The notes below the pieces were generated by a model. That model was not told the DNA's origin. It worked only from the letters and a program-made list of their open reading frames with translations, and made no database searches. The position numbers and the translations under genes are program-made. 64,000 bases of DNA, taken from positions 1,018,324 to 1,082,323 of the forward strand of contig NZ_KB849283.1 in the NCBI RefSeq assembly GCF_000368145.1, written 5' to 3'. Below are positions 56,084 through 64,000 of this stretch, piece after piece (position 1 is the first letter of the stretch; each line of letters starts with the position of its first letter). The DNA comes from Acinetobacter guillouiae CIP 63.46. GTDB lineage: Bacteria > Pseudomonadota > Gammaproteobacteria > Pseudomonadales > Moraxellaceae.

Positions 56084-56533
56084 ATGGAATTTGTAAGAGT
56101 TTTATATGCAAGTAAAGCTACGAGTACTCATCCAAATCTTAAGAATGATTTGATAGAAATTCTTAACACAGCTGTTGATTTCAACTCTCGCAATGAAATC
56201 ACAGGCGTTCTTTACTATGGACATGGATATTTTGTTCAATGTCTTGAAGGACATAAAAGTAAAGTTGATGATCTGTTCTATAATCAAATTTTAAAAGATC
56301 AACGTCATCAAAACTGTGAGATTTTATATTACGAAAAATGCGACATAGGTTTGTTTAAGCATTGGAATATGAAATTTGCCCCTGTCAATAAAAGACTTGG
56401 TGACTTTTTCCTAGAAAATCATCGTGATGATTTCAATCCATTTCTTCTTTCTAGTGAGACGATCCCTTCTTTTATCGACCTTTTAGCGGGTGAATACGCT
56501 ATTGAGCCATATAATTTTGATTTCAATGAATAA
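56084..56533 (+). CDS. BLUF-domain blue-light photoreceptor
   Basis: 149 aa, a single BLUF domain (about 3-100) with a short C-terminal helix pair. Flavin residues are all present: Y8 in VLYAS, N34 in DFNSRNEI, Q52 in FVQCLEG, and W94/M96 in HWNMKF, the equivalents of AppA Y21, N45, Q63, W104 and M106. No output domain, so it should signal through protein-protein contact, as BlsA does in A. baumannii. The second BLUF gene starts 40 bases later. Confidence 0.9.
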   Translation: MEFVRVLYASKATSTHPNLKNDLIEILNTAVDFNSRNEITGVLYYGHGYFVQCLEGHKSKVDDLFYNQILKDQRHQNCEILYYEKCDIGLFKHWNMKFAPVNKRLGDFFLENHRDDFNPFLLSSETIPSFIDLLAGEYAIEPYNFDFNE

Positions 56534-56572
56534 GATTTTTTATACGAATCTACGTAACTTGAGGAAAGATGT

Positions 56573-57040
56573 ATGCTAATTCGATTGTGCTATGCGAGTA
56601 CTCGAAATGAATTAGCCAATGACCTTATTGAAGATTTAAATGCTATCTTAAATACTGCGCGTGATTTTAATGGAAAAAATAAAATTTTTGGCGTTCTATA
56701 TTATGCCAATAATCATTTTTTTCAATGTCTTGAAGGTGAAAAGTCTATAGTTCAAGCGTTATTTCAAAGTATAAAAAATGACGCTAGGCATAATAGCATT
56801 ATAGAATTTGAAATCATGGATATTGACAAAATTAGTTTTAAAAACTGGTCAATGAAATACGTGCAAAAGTGCTCAAAAGTTGATTTATTTTTTAATCAGC
56901 TTGGCTATGACTCATTTACGCAAGCGGCTCTCAATGACGTTCATTTAAATAGCTTATTAAATGAGCTTTTGAAAGAAAAGCAAACTCGAGTGCGTAAAAA
57001 GGTCGGTTTAAATCAACGAGGAATCTCCTCATTTCTTTAA
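56573..57040 (+). CDS. BLUF-domain photoreceptor, BlsA-like
   Basis: 155 aa. Y7 in LCYAS, N33, Q51 in FFQCLEGE, and W92/M94 in NWSMKY are placed exactly as I recall for BlsA, and the opening MLIRLCYASTRNE is BlsA-like too. BlsA senses blue light and temperature and controls motility and biofilm. GAGGAAAG precedes the ATG, and the gene follows the first BLUF gene by 40 bases with a terminator after it, so the two are probably one operon. The C-terminal tail is basic (KQTRVRKKVGLNQRG). Confidence 0.9.
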   Translation: MLIRLCYASTRNELANDLIEDLNAILNTARDFNGKNKIFGVLYYANNHFFQCLEGEKSIVQALFQSIKNDARHNSIIEFEIMDIDKISFKNWSMKYVQKCSKVDLFFNQLGYDSFTQAALNDVHLNSLLNELLKEKQTRVRKKVGLNQRGISSFL

Positions 57041-57045
57041 ATATC

Positions 57046-57074
57046 AAAAGAGAGGGTTATGGACCCTCTCTTTT
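57046..57074 (+). terminator. Intrinsic terminator after the BLUF pair
   Basis: Perfect 12-bp stem AAAAGAGAGGGT / ACCCTCTCTTTT with a five-base loop, starting five bases after the stop. Confidence 0.88.
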
Positions 57075-57368
57075 AAAGAATTTTAAAGTTTGACTGATTG
57101 ACTCGAACCCAGTTGCTCTGATTCACCAGATATAAATGCTTTCACTAATTTAAAAAAGTGACAAGCTTCCCAGCGCCATTACAAATCGAGACTAGTTAAT
57201 GAATGGATTAATCTCTTGTTGGCCGCTTGTTAAGTTTTCACTTTTAATTTCCTATATCTATAGAAATGTATTGTTACCATCCCTAAATAGATAAAGTTAA
57301 ATCGTTTTTACCTTAGGTACATGTTTTAAATTATTATGAAAATTATTTATCTTTAATATAATTAAGTT
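57075..57368. other. Intergenic region
   Basis: About 290 bases with no accepted gene or clear structure. Confidence 0.4.
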
Positions 57369-57629
57369 TTATGAGTAATTTATTTTATTGTTATTATTAA
57401 TACTAACTACTTTAAAGTTACAATTTTTATAATTAATATTTTCGTTTATTCTTGCATGATCAAGTTCATCCCATAATTCAAAGTAAAAAAATTCAGATGT
57501 GTCTGAGTAAATCCAAAACCACAAAGTAGATTCATCTTTTTTGACTGGGTCATAAATACTATCTTTAACTTTGACAAGTTTATGTAAATGAAATTTATCA
57601 TCTTGAAGTACTATTTCATGAATACTCAA
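57369..57629 (-). CDS. Hypothetical protein
   Basis: 86 aa with a TTG start at 57629 and AGGA about nine bases before it. Beta-strand-like front (HEIVLQDDKFHLHKLVKVKDS), then STLWFWIYSDTSEFFYFELWDEL, rich in aromatic residues. No signal peptide or known domain. The Asn-rich end (SINNNNKINYS) reflects local AT bias. Confidence 0.5.
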   Translation of the reverse strand: MSIHEIVLQDDKFHLHKLVKVKDSIYDPVKKDESTLWFWIYSDTSEFFYFELWDELDHARINENINYKNCNFKVVSINNNNKINYS

Positions 57630-58123
57630 TAGTGTGATTCCTGCAATTTAAAATCATTTAGACTATAACTCATTTTTATTTCTTTTTTTTATTATGATTT
57701 TTTTAAAAATGTAATTTAATGATTAAATGTACATATATCTTTATATATGTAAGTTAAATTTAAGCTAAGGTGGAAAGATTATTGAGTAATATCTCAATAA
57801 CGTGAATAGATTTTAATCCGTATTAAATTCAATATAGTAGAACCTAATTTAAAGTCGCACGTGTATGCTATGAGTCCTAACAATAATACACTCTTCTAAG
57901 GTATCTCCTGTTCCAGCATCACGAAGATGTTTGTACTTGACTTGAAGACACCAAAAATTGCCACATGATCTCGATATTTTTATTTTGTTGCTAACTTATT
58001 GCAAACATGTTGAATATACCTCCATTTTCTGCAATTTTTCTGAATTCACGTATAATAGAGATGCAACAAAAGCAAAAAAAAGACCTATAAGCTTTTGAAT
58101 CACTTATAAGTCTTTAAAAATCT
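57630..58123. other. Gene-poor region next to tRNA-Val
   Basis: About 490 bases. It has a decayed frame at 57849-58008 and, at 58077-58117, a hairpin (AAAGACTTATAAG / CTTATAGGTCTTT) with T run on the minus strand that probably ends the tRNA transcript. Otherwise nothing seen. Confidence 0.5.
57849..58008 (-). pseudogene. Gene remnant near tRNA-Val
   Basis: GGAGGT precedes an ATG at 58008, but that frame stops after five codons. The neighbouring frame runs ISRSCGNFWCLQVKYKHL and RDAGTGDTLEECIIVRTHSI to a stop at 57849 and is clearly protein-like. A one-base shift would join them. No family recognised. Confidence 0.35.
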
Positions 58124-58200
58124 TGGTAGGTATATCCAGACTCGAACTGGAGACCTCTACGATGTCAACGTAGCGCTCTAACCAACTGAGCTATACACCT
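58124..58200 (-). tRNA. tRNA-Val (GAC)
   Basis: 77 bases including an encoded CCA. Acceptor arms AGGTGTA / TATACCT (one G-T pair), D-arm with GCTCAGTTGGTTAGAGC, anticodon stem CTACG / CGTAG around TTGACAT, giving anticodon GAC, and T-arm CTCCAGTTCGAGTCTGGA. It reads valine codons GUC and GUU. It marks the border between the AT-rich accessory stretch to the left and core genes to the right. Confidence 0.96.
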
Positions 58201-58244
58201 GAAGTGCTGAGAATATTATTCATTTTTTAATAAGATGACAAGCC

Positions 58245-60260
58245 TTATTTCTTTACTTTTAATGCATTCGCACACTCTTTAAGCAATTTCTTGATATTTT
58301 GAATATCCTGTTGATTTTCATTACCTAAATAGACAATTTTTTGAAAAATCTGATTCACTTGCTCAAACAGATGTTTTTGTTCAGTCTGTAAGGCTAAACG
58401 CTGCATCCATTGTTGAAAGGTTTCTGATTCAGCTTTTTGATCAACCTTAGATAATTGATGATTAAATTGAGCAATGATTCGCTCAAGCCCCGACATTTGA
58501 CGAGTACGCCAAAATTGCGTCACACCCCAATAGATCAACAGTAATCCAAGAATTCCAAAAATTAAAACCAAACCATAACTATAAGCCGATGTTAAGCCAA
58601 GCTTCTTCATCCAGCCACTTTGCTTCTCTGCATCGTAACCGACAACCTTACTCTGCCATTGAAAACTGGCATAGTCACTCCAAACACGCAGCGTTCTAAG
58701 CAGCGATGAATGCTGGAAACGCAAATTTGAATAACCTGCATCACCAAAAATCGAACGATCGTCATTCATCACATTTTGCATACCACGATCAATACGCATT
58801 GGTGCAATGATGGCTGTTGGATCAATACGTTGCCATTGCCCGTGTTGGTAAACCTCAGCCCAAGCATGTGCATCTAACTGGCGTACTTCCCAACTTTGAC
58901 CATCAGGAGACAGCTCACCGCCTTGGTAGCCTGTGACCACACGCGCTGGAATTCCAACATAACGCATCAGCAAGACAAAGCTTGAGGCATAATGTTCACA
59001 AAACCCCTGCCGAGATTGAAACAAGAACTCATCAACGCGGTTATTCCCCAACCTTCCTGGTGCAAGTGTATAAACAAACTTTTCTTTCTTGTACCAGTTC
59101 AATACATTCTGAATATAAGCTTCAGGATTAGACTGGCTCTGCTGATACAGATTTAAAGCAAACTTCTGGGCTTGTAGATCACTCTTTTTCGGATAACTGA
59201 GGTTATTTTTCAGCATCATCTGTTCAAAATGTGCATCCTGAATATCTCGAACCCGATTCCCCACCCACTGCAATTCAATTGGCTGGGTACGCTGTACCAG
59301 TCGTTTAGGTGTAATCGACCAATCTTGGTGTAACTCAAAACGTTGTTCTATTGGAATGGACTTTTCCAAACCGGTAATCCATTGCTGACTTGGATCACTG
59401 GCAAGATATTGATAATGAAATCCATCAATCTGCCCTGCGATCTTGGAATAAGCTTTTACCTGTTTATTGGCAAACTCACTTGTCCACGTTGTACCATCAT
59501 AACGATCAAGCACCATCGCTCGCCAATACAGCTCATTACGATTTGGCAATTGCTGCATATTGCCAATAACTCGAAATGCCAATGCACTTGACTGTGAAAG
59601 CTCAGCAATATCACCCGGTGACATGCGATCACTTAATCCCGTTACCGCTTTATTATTGGGAATGGGGATTTGCCAAAGTGGTGGCAAACGCGGGAAAAAC
59701 ATAAACAGTAAAACAAAGAATGGCAGTGCCAAAGCAATAAATTTAAGAATATGCAATGAATCACTTTTAAGTGACTGGAAAACAGGTTGCTCTATTTCAA
59801 AATTGGCGATTTGTACACGATACAGTCCAACCAAACAGCTGATTAAACAACATAAAACCAACAGTGCCATCCAAAAGGCTTGGCTGTGTAAAAATAAACT
59901 GGCACTGACGAACAAAGCAAAGTTAAAAAGAATAATAAAGTCACGCTTTGATTTGGTTTCTAGTGCTTTCGCAAATAAAAATGTGGAGAGAACCGCTGTA
60001 CCTGCTTCTACGCCTAAAAAAGTGCGGGAATCAAAGTAAATAATAAGTAAGGCTAAAAGTGCAAAAACTAATTTTGGGGTTTGTGCAAAGAATCGAGGCA
60101 GATTATAGACTTGATGTTTATTGGTTTTGTCATAATACAGTGCCAAAGCCACTATATTCATGAGGAATAAAATAGACAATGCCACAGGCATATAAGCCAG
60201 TTGTGCCAGCCAAATCAAACTCAGCACAACTAAAATTGAAATTTGTATCGATTTATTCAT
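58245..60260 (-). CDS. Transglutaminase-like membrane protein (TgpA family)
   Basis: 671 aa. About five to seven N-terminal membrane segments (to about residue 190) are followed by a periplasmic domain with a transglutaminase core: Cys in QGFCEHYASSF, His in LDAHAWAEVY and Asp in QRIDPTA. One more membrane segment (SYGLVLIFGILGLLLIYW) precedes a cytoplasmic C-terminal domain (DUF4129-like). The Pseudomonas relative TgpA is needed for viability. It is last in the MoxR-DUF58-TgpA operon. Confidence 0.92.
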   Translation of the reverse strand: MNKSIQISILVVLSLIWLAQLAYMPVALSILFLMNIVALALYYDKTNKHQVYNLPRFFAQTPKLVFALLALLIIYFDSRTFLGVEAGTAVLSTFLFAKALETKSKRDFIILFNFALFVSASLFLHSQAFWMALLVLCCLISCLVGLYRVQIANFEIEQPVFQSLKSDSLHILKFIALALPFFVLLFMFFPRLPPLWQIPIPNNKAVTGLSDRMSPGDIAELSQSSALAFRVIGNMQQLPNRNELYWRAMVLDRYDGTTWTSEFANKQVKAYSKIAGQIDGFHYQYLASDPSQQWITGLEKSIPIEQRFELHQDWSITPKRLVQRTQPIELQWVGNRVRDIQDAHFEQMMLKNNLSYPKKSDLQAQKFALNLYQQSQSNPEAYIQNVLNWYKKEKFVYTLAPGRLGNNRVDEFLFQSRQGFCEHYASSFVLLMRYVGIPARVVTGYQGGELSPDGQSWEVRQLDAHAWAEVYQHGQWQRIDPTAIIAPMRIDRGMQNVMNDDRSIFGDAGYSNLRFQHSSLLRTLRVWSDYASFQWQSKVVGYDAEKQSGWMKKLGLTSAYSYGLVLIFGILGLLLIYWGVTQFWRTRQMSGLERIIAQFNHQLSKVDQKAESETFQQWMQRLALQTEQKHLFEQVNQIFQKIVYLGNENQQDIQNIKKLLKECANALKVKK

Positions 60261-60269
60261 TGTTCATCC

Positions 60270-61190
60270 TCACGCTTGCGCCAATAAGGTTTTGATATGA
60301 ATATAGTGCTGTTCTCCAATCCCGTTTTCAGTTTGTGCATGTGGTAAAATGATGCTGTACGGCGTTTCCGTTTGATGACATCGATCGACCAACTCCATCA
60401 TAAAACTTAGCTTCTCTTCATGGTCTGCGCTTGGCATTTTGCTATATTCAATTTGCATCGCATGGGTATCAACCAAATCATCGAATTGCTTTACAAATAA
60501 TCCTTGTCCACGCGCGGCCTGTTTCCAAGAAATGCTTTGCAATGAATCACCTGATTTAAAAGTCCTTAACTCTTTAAATTCATCTAAATCAGGCTCACCT
60601 GTATTGGAATAATTCTGTGATTGATGCGTTAAAGACTTCGCTTCAGGGGCAATCCAGTAACTGTCAGTTAAATAGATATAGGTCCATGCCCGCACTAAAC
60701 CAAGCGGATAGGTGGAGTAAATTTGAATTGGAGGAACTGAAAATTCCCCTCGTTGTTGTGGAATAAAATTCAATTCAAAACTTTGTTGTTTTTCTTCAAA
60801 TAGAAAAGATTGTAATTGTTCATCAATTTTAAAGTTTAAAAACTTAGGCGTAGCACGGTCTTGTTGTAGGTTAACTCTCACCTTAAAAACTTCATTGACC
60901 TTACCCACTTCATCAACAACCACATCTAATGTAATCGCATGTAATTGTTTAAAACTGAGATAGAAACTAATACATAAAATCGCACTGATTAAAAAACAAA
61001 AACCAAGAATTAAATTGTTGGCATAATTAATCCCAGCGATAAAAGTAATCAGAATAAGGACCAGATACAAAAAACCTTGTTGGTACATAAACACCAACAC
61101 TTGGTTTTGTTTCAGTGTACGGATTCCTGTATAGCGAAACCGAAGATGCAGCCATTTAACAAATCGTTGACCTAACATAAGCGTTTCCAA
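60270..61190 (-). CDS. DUF58 family protein
   Basis: 306 aa. Two membrane segments (about 30-75: VFMYQQGFLYLVLILITFIAGI and LILGFCFLISAILCISFYLSF). The family motif is TGEPDLDEFKELRTFKSGDSLQSISWKQAARGQGLFVKQFDD. DUF58 proteins carry a degenerate von Willebrand A fold and work with MoxR ATPases. Stop of moxR and start of this gene are adjacent, and tgpA follows nine bases later. Confidence 0.92.
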   Translation of the reverse strand: METLMLGQRFVKWLHLRFRYTGIRTLKQNQVLVFMYQQGFLYLVLILITFIAGINYANNLILGFCFLISAILCISFYLSFKQLHAITLDVVVDEVGKVNEVFKVRVNLQQDRATPKFLNFKIDEQLQSFLFEEKQQSFELNFIPQQRGEFSVPPIQIYSTYPLGLVRAWTYIYLTDSYWIAPEAKSLTHQSQNYSNTGEPDLDEFKELRTFKSGDSLQSISWKQAARGQGLFVKQFDDLVDTHAMQIEYSKMPSADHEEKLSFMMELVDRCHQTETPYSIILPHAQTENGIGEQHYIHIKTLLAQA

Positions 61191-62150
61191 TTAGCCCTTA
61201 ACAGGAACTTTTTGCATAAGTGCTCGTGTCTCAGATTCACCTAATCCTATACGATGCGACACCACAGCAACAAACACTGCTTGTACATCATCTGCAATTA
61301 CAAATTGTCTTTTTTCAATCAAGGCATAGGCTTGTGCTGATTTTTTTAACGCCAGTAATCCACGTGGAGATAAGCCATGACGACCTTTACGTGTTTCTTC
61401 TGCTAGATCAAGCATATATTCAAAAACAACATCACTCAATGTAATTTGATTTACCACACATTGTAATTGCAAAATTTCCTGATGTTGGAAAATCGCTTGC
61501 AACTTTTCGATCAAATCATGTCGCGAGTTTTGTTGTAATAATAATTTTTCTGCTGCGCGTGATGGATAGCCTAAAGACAGTCGCATCAAAAAACGATCAA
61601 GTTGTGACTCTGGCAAACTATAGGTTCCACTTTGAAAAAGTGGGTTCTGTGTTGCAATCACCCAAAATGGTTGTGGTAAAGGGTAACGTGTACCATCTAT
61701 AGTGACATTGCCCTCCTCCATTGCTTCAAGCAAAGCACTTTGGGTTTTAGGGCTACAGCGGTTAATTTCATCTGCAAGCAGAATTTGGGTAAAGATTGGA
61801 CCATGTTTAAACTCAAATTGATGTTCTTTTTGATTAAACATATTGATCCCAATCACATCACTTGCCAGCATATCATTGGTAAACTGAATCCGTTGAAAAT
61901 CGAGACCTGCTAAACGTGACAAGCTGCTGGCTAAGGTGGTTTTTCCAAGTCCGGGTAAGTCTTCAAAAAGTAAATGTCCGCCAGCCAATAGACTACATAA
62001 CGCCAGTTTAGTCTGATGACTTTTATCTAAAATAATTTGGTTGATTTGACTTAAAAAATCATCAATTTTTGGATAAAACTGAGTGAGGTCTAAATTTGAT
62101 ACAGTGCTATGTTGTTCTGATGCTTTTACTTGTGTTGTTCCCCAAATCAC
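61191..62150 (-). CDS. MoxR family AAA+ ATPase
   Basis: 319 aa with a GTG start at 62150 and GGGGA upstream. Walker A is EDLPGLGKTTLA, Walker B is ILLADEINRCSPKTQSALLEAMEE, sensor 1 is FWVIATQNP and sensor 2 is LPESQLDRFLMR. The C-terminal lid has GLSPRGLLALKKSAQAYAL. MoxR proteins act as chaperones that help assemble or activate partner proteins; here likely DUF58 and TgpA. First gene of the three-gene operon. Confidence 0.95.
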   Translation of the reverse strand: MIWGTTQVKASEQHSTVSNLDLTQFYPKIDDFLSQINQIILDKSHQTKLALCSLLAGGHLLFEDLPGLGKTTLASSLSRLAGLDFQRIQFTNDMLASDVIGINMFNQKEHQFEFKHGPIFTQILLADEINRCSPKTQSALLEAMEEGNVTIDGTRYPLPQPFWVIATQNPLFQSGTYSLPESQLDRFLMRLSLGYPSRAAEKLLLQQNSRHDLIEKLQAIFQHQEILQLQCVVNQITLSDVVFEYMLDLAEETRKGRHGLSPRGLLALKKSAQAYALIEKRQFVIADDVQAVFVAVVSHRIGLGESETRALMQKVPVKG

Positions 62151-62290
62151 CTTTTATTTCCCCAATAAAATTATTGTAACTTCCTTAACATACACGGTTT
62201 TAAGGAATACTCAATCTTGACTGCGATAAATCCTTATTTTCATTTGCTGAATACACTTCAACATTTATAGCTTCCCCTATCAGCCAAAAT

Positions 62291-63316
62291 TTACACTTTT
62301 AATTTTGCGGCATGTTTTAACTTTGTTTTTAAATCATCTGCACCAATTGAAAATTCACTTCCTGAAATTTCAGCCTGTTTAATCAATTCGATTAAGGTTT
62401 TATTGATAGGTGCTTGTTTACCTAACTGTTGGGCGAGCTGAACAACTTCCCCATTGATCCAGTCCACTTCTGTTGTTCGCCCTGCCATCAAATCATCTTG
62501 CATAGATGAACGCGCCAAGGGATCAATTGCCAACATTTTACGGCTTAATATTTTAAAAATGAAATTGGGCAAACTGATTATTTTAGGCAATAGATGTGTC
62601 GAAATTGCTGTGAGTTTTGCTGGCTTAATTTGTGCTAAATCTAAGAGATGTAAAGTTTCTTGTTGCGCCATAGCAAGGCATTGTCGATATTGATGATTAG
62701 ACAATTGTTGTTTTAACGGTAACTTTGATAAAGCATTGATTGAATTATTTAAATTCAGCAAAATCTTTGCCCATTGCACCGCAAGCATATCCTGATCAAA
62801 AACAATCTCTAATTCAGCTTGTTTAAAAAGCTTGGCTAAATCCTGTTGCTGTGTATATGCTTTCACATGCAACGCACCAGATGACCCTTGATGAAAATGC
62901 CCAACTTCTTGAAATGCAACATTAAAAGGCACCATGCCTTCTAAAATCCGATGATGCTTTAAAATCCGCTTTAAAATTGGAACATTACTCAACCCATTTT
63001 GAAAACTCACAATATAGGGCCTGTGAACACCCAAGTTGTCATAAAGTTCCTTGGCCACTTGCTCAGTCGCAGCCGATTTTACACATACAAAAATAATGTC
63101 GGCATCTGTGACTATTTTAGGATCAACACTGAGCTGTAAATCATTTGCCGCGATTTTTATCGTTTTACCAGTGTAATCTGTCAGTTTTAAACCAGACCTC
63201 CTCAATTCTTCATATACACGAGGACGTGTAATAAAACTCACATCAACACCTACCGCTGCTAATCGACCGCCAATATAGCATCCAATACTACCCGCACCAT
63301 AAATACAGATTTTCAT
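62291..63316 (-). CDS. panE: 2-dehydropantoate 2-reductase family (PanE/ApbA)
   Basis: 341 aa. The N-terminal Rossmann motif is IYGAGSIGCYIGGRLAAVGVDVSFITR, binding NADPH. The family's Lys (QWAKILLNLNNSINALS) and the late Glu/Asn-type residues are present, and the C-terminus has SSMQDDLMAGRTTEVDWINGEVV, diagnostic for PanE. It reduces ketopantoate to pantoate for coenzyme A synthesis. At 341 aa it is longer than E. coli PanE (303), so a related oxidoreductase remains possible. Single gene. Confidence 0.88.
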   Translation of the reverse strand: MKICIYGAGSIGCYIGGRLAAVGVDVSFITRPRVYEELRRSGLKLTDYTGKTIKIAANDLQLSVDPKIVTDADIIFVCVKSAATEQVAKELYDNLGVHRPYIVSFQNGLSNVPILKRILKHHRILEGMVPFNVAFQEVGHFHQGSSGALHVKAYTQQQDLAKLFKQAELEIVFDQDMLAVQWAKILLNLNNSINALSKLPLKQQLSNHQYRQCLAMAQQETLHLLDLAQIKPAKLTAISTHLLPKIISLPNFIFKILSRKMLAIDPLARSSMQDDLMAGRTTEVDWINGEVVQLAQQLGKQAPINKTLIELIKQAEISGSEFSIGADDLKTKLKHAAKLKV

Positions 63317-63459
63317 AGCAGTCTCCTTTCATTTATATCTATTAGATGATTCTAGCGGAGTTAGTCTTTGCCAACTGTCAGTTATCCGACAAGTCTAATC
63401 ATGAAGTACACTGTTATTGCGTTAAACCGATAAATCGCTTCGCTCATATTCAAAAAAAA

Positions 63460-63477
63460 ACGGCACCCAAGTGCCGT
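63460..63477 (-). terminator. Intrinsic terminator after ybdD
   Basis: Stem ACGGCAC / GTGCCGT with a CCAA loop and eight to nine T on the minus strand, just past the ybdD stop. Confidence 0.88.
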
Positions 63478-63511
63478 TCTATTTAAGCTTTAAATCAACG
63501 GGTACATTCTA

Positions 63512-63814
63512 TCAACATGGACACTTCTTCATTGTTCCACCAGCCGTTGGATAGCGGGCATCTACACAATAGCGATGAAAAGTCTTTTCATCCATTGCAT
63601 CCATATCGGGATGATGCTTTTTCATGTGTTCCAGATAATTTTGATAATCTGGAACACCCACCATCAAACGGAAACTTTGCTGTAAGCGTGTCCATAATGT
63701 TGCAATTCTAGACCAATTTTTAGGATTAAAAATTAGCTCCTTTTGCGACATGATGGTCATCTTGATGATTTTATAAATCACCGTTTTACCACCTTGAGCA
63801 AATTTAAGCTTCAT
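63512..63814 (-). CDS. YbdD/YjiX family protein
   Basis: 100 aa from the ATG at 63814, with GAGAGGTGA upstream; a GTG one codon earlier is also possible. The family core is LMVGVPDYQNYLEHMKKHHPD and RYCVDARYPTAGGTMKKCPC at the C-terminus, with Cys residues at the end. In E. coli ybdD follows cstA and is thought to work with it in peptide/pyruvate uptake. The same order is seen here, with a long N-terminal extension relative to E. coli YbdD (65 aa). Confidence 0.88.
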   Translation of the reverse strand: MKLKFAQGGKTVIYKIIKMTIMSQKELIFNPKNWSRIATLWTRLQQSFRLMVGVPDYQNYLEHMKKHHPDMDAMDEKTFHRYCVDARYPTAGGTMKKCPC

Positions 63815-63846
63815 CACTCACCTCTCACTCTATCTGTAATATCAAC

Positions 63847-64000
63847 TTAGTGTGATTTAGAAACAGATACTTCTTCAGGATCTGCATACACCGCTGGAGC
63901 TTCATTTACTGTTGGTGTAGGACTTGCCAATGCACGACGAATTGCGCCAATAGCAGCAAACAGCATCACAATCGCAACAACCATAAAGAATGCACACAGT
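63847..64000 (-). CDS. cstA: Carbon starvation protein CstA, C-terminal fragment (window edge)
   Basis: The last 50 codons are visible, ending at TAA 63847-63849. A membrane segment (CAFFMVVAIVMLFAAIGAI) is followed by RRALASPTPTVNEAPAVYADPEEV and SVSKSH. The membrane end and the immediately downstream ybdD gene identify it as CstA, a peptide/pyruvate transporter. The rest lies beyond the window. Confidence 0.75.
   Translation of the reverse strand, partial: LCAFFMVVAIVMLFAAIGAIRRALASPTPTVNEAPAVYADPEEVSVSKSH

Noticed and set aside
53959-58134. Direct attL/attR pair flanking an island
   Set aside because: The tRNA-end copies are inverted, not direct, relative to the tRNA, and no integrase gene is visible, so a classical att pair cannot be claimed.

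Overview
The window is a chromosomal stretch from a gammaproteobacterium, almost certainly an Acinetobacter. It is AT-rich. It carries the gammaproteobacterial alaS-lysC-csrA order, a hisZ-purA pair, a Vfr-like CRP protein next to an OsmC protein, BlsA-like BLUF photoreceptors and a subtype I-F CRISPR array. The species cannot be fixed from the sequence alone.

Layout. 1-2.4 kb (minus strand): two PAAR-type spike proteins, an unrecognised 208-residue protein and two paralogous small lipoproteins, read as a type VI secretion cargo and immunity cluster that runs off the left edge. 2.6-28.5 kb: mostly conserved core genes. They include an M23 peptidase, OsmC, vfr, an aldo/keto reductase, two M48 lipoprotein proteases, purA-hisZ, a cysteine hydrolase with a divergent Lrp regulator, KptA, AzlCD with a divergent Lrp regulator, a GAPDH-family enzyme, two tandem secreted paralogs, alaS-lysC-csrA, rnhB, cytochrome b561 between two Cys-motif secreted paralogs, and adenine deaminase with an AzgA-type purine permease.

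29.3-44.3 kb: a transport block. A four-gene MdtABC-like RND efflux operon with its own outer-membrane factor diverges from an ECF sigma factor and a TonB-dependent siderophore-type receptor, across a region with a strong Fur-box match. A five-repeat I-F CRISPR array without cas genes follows, then a second TonB receptor that also has a Fur-box match.

44.7-58.1 kb: a loosely packed, very AT-rich accessory stretch of mostly short, unrecognised genes. It includes an RHH regulator, a Roadblock/LC7-like protein, several microproteins under 60 residues, a TupA-like ATP-grasp protein, an NAD(P)-binding reductase, a DUF1328 protein, two adjacent BLUF photoreceptors and a few decayed reading frames. 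It ends at a tRNA-Val(GAC) gene. 58.2-64 kb: core again, with MoxR-DUF58-transglutaminase, a PanE-type reductase, and YbdD behind the C-terminus of CstA.

Items most worth follow-up: the PAAR/effector/immunity cluster; the ECF-receptor pair without an anti-sigma factor beside an RND exporter; the isolated CRISPR array; a G/C-run leader at 55.52-55.59 kb that can form alternative pairings before a small membrane-protein gene; and a terminator-like hairpin in the hisZ leader.
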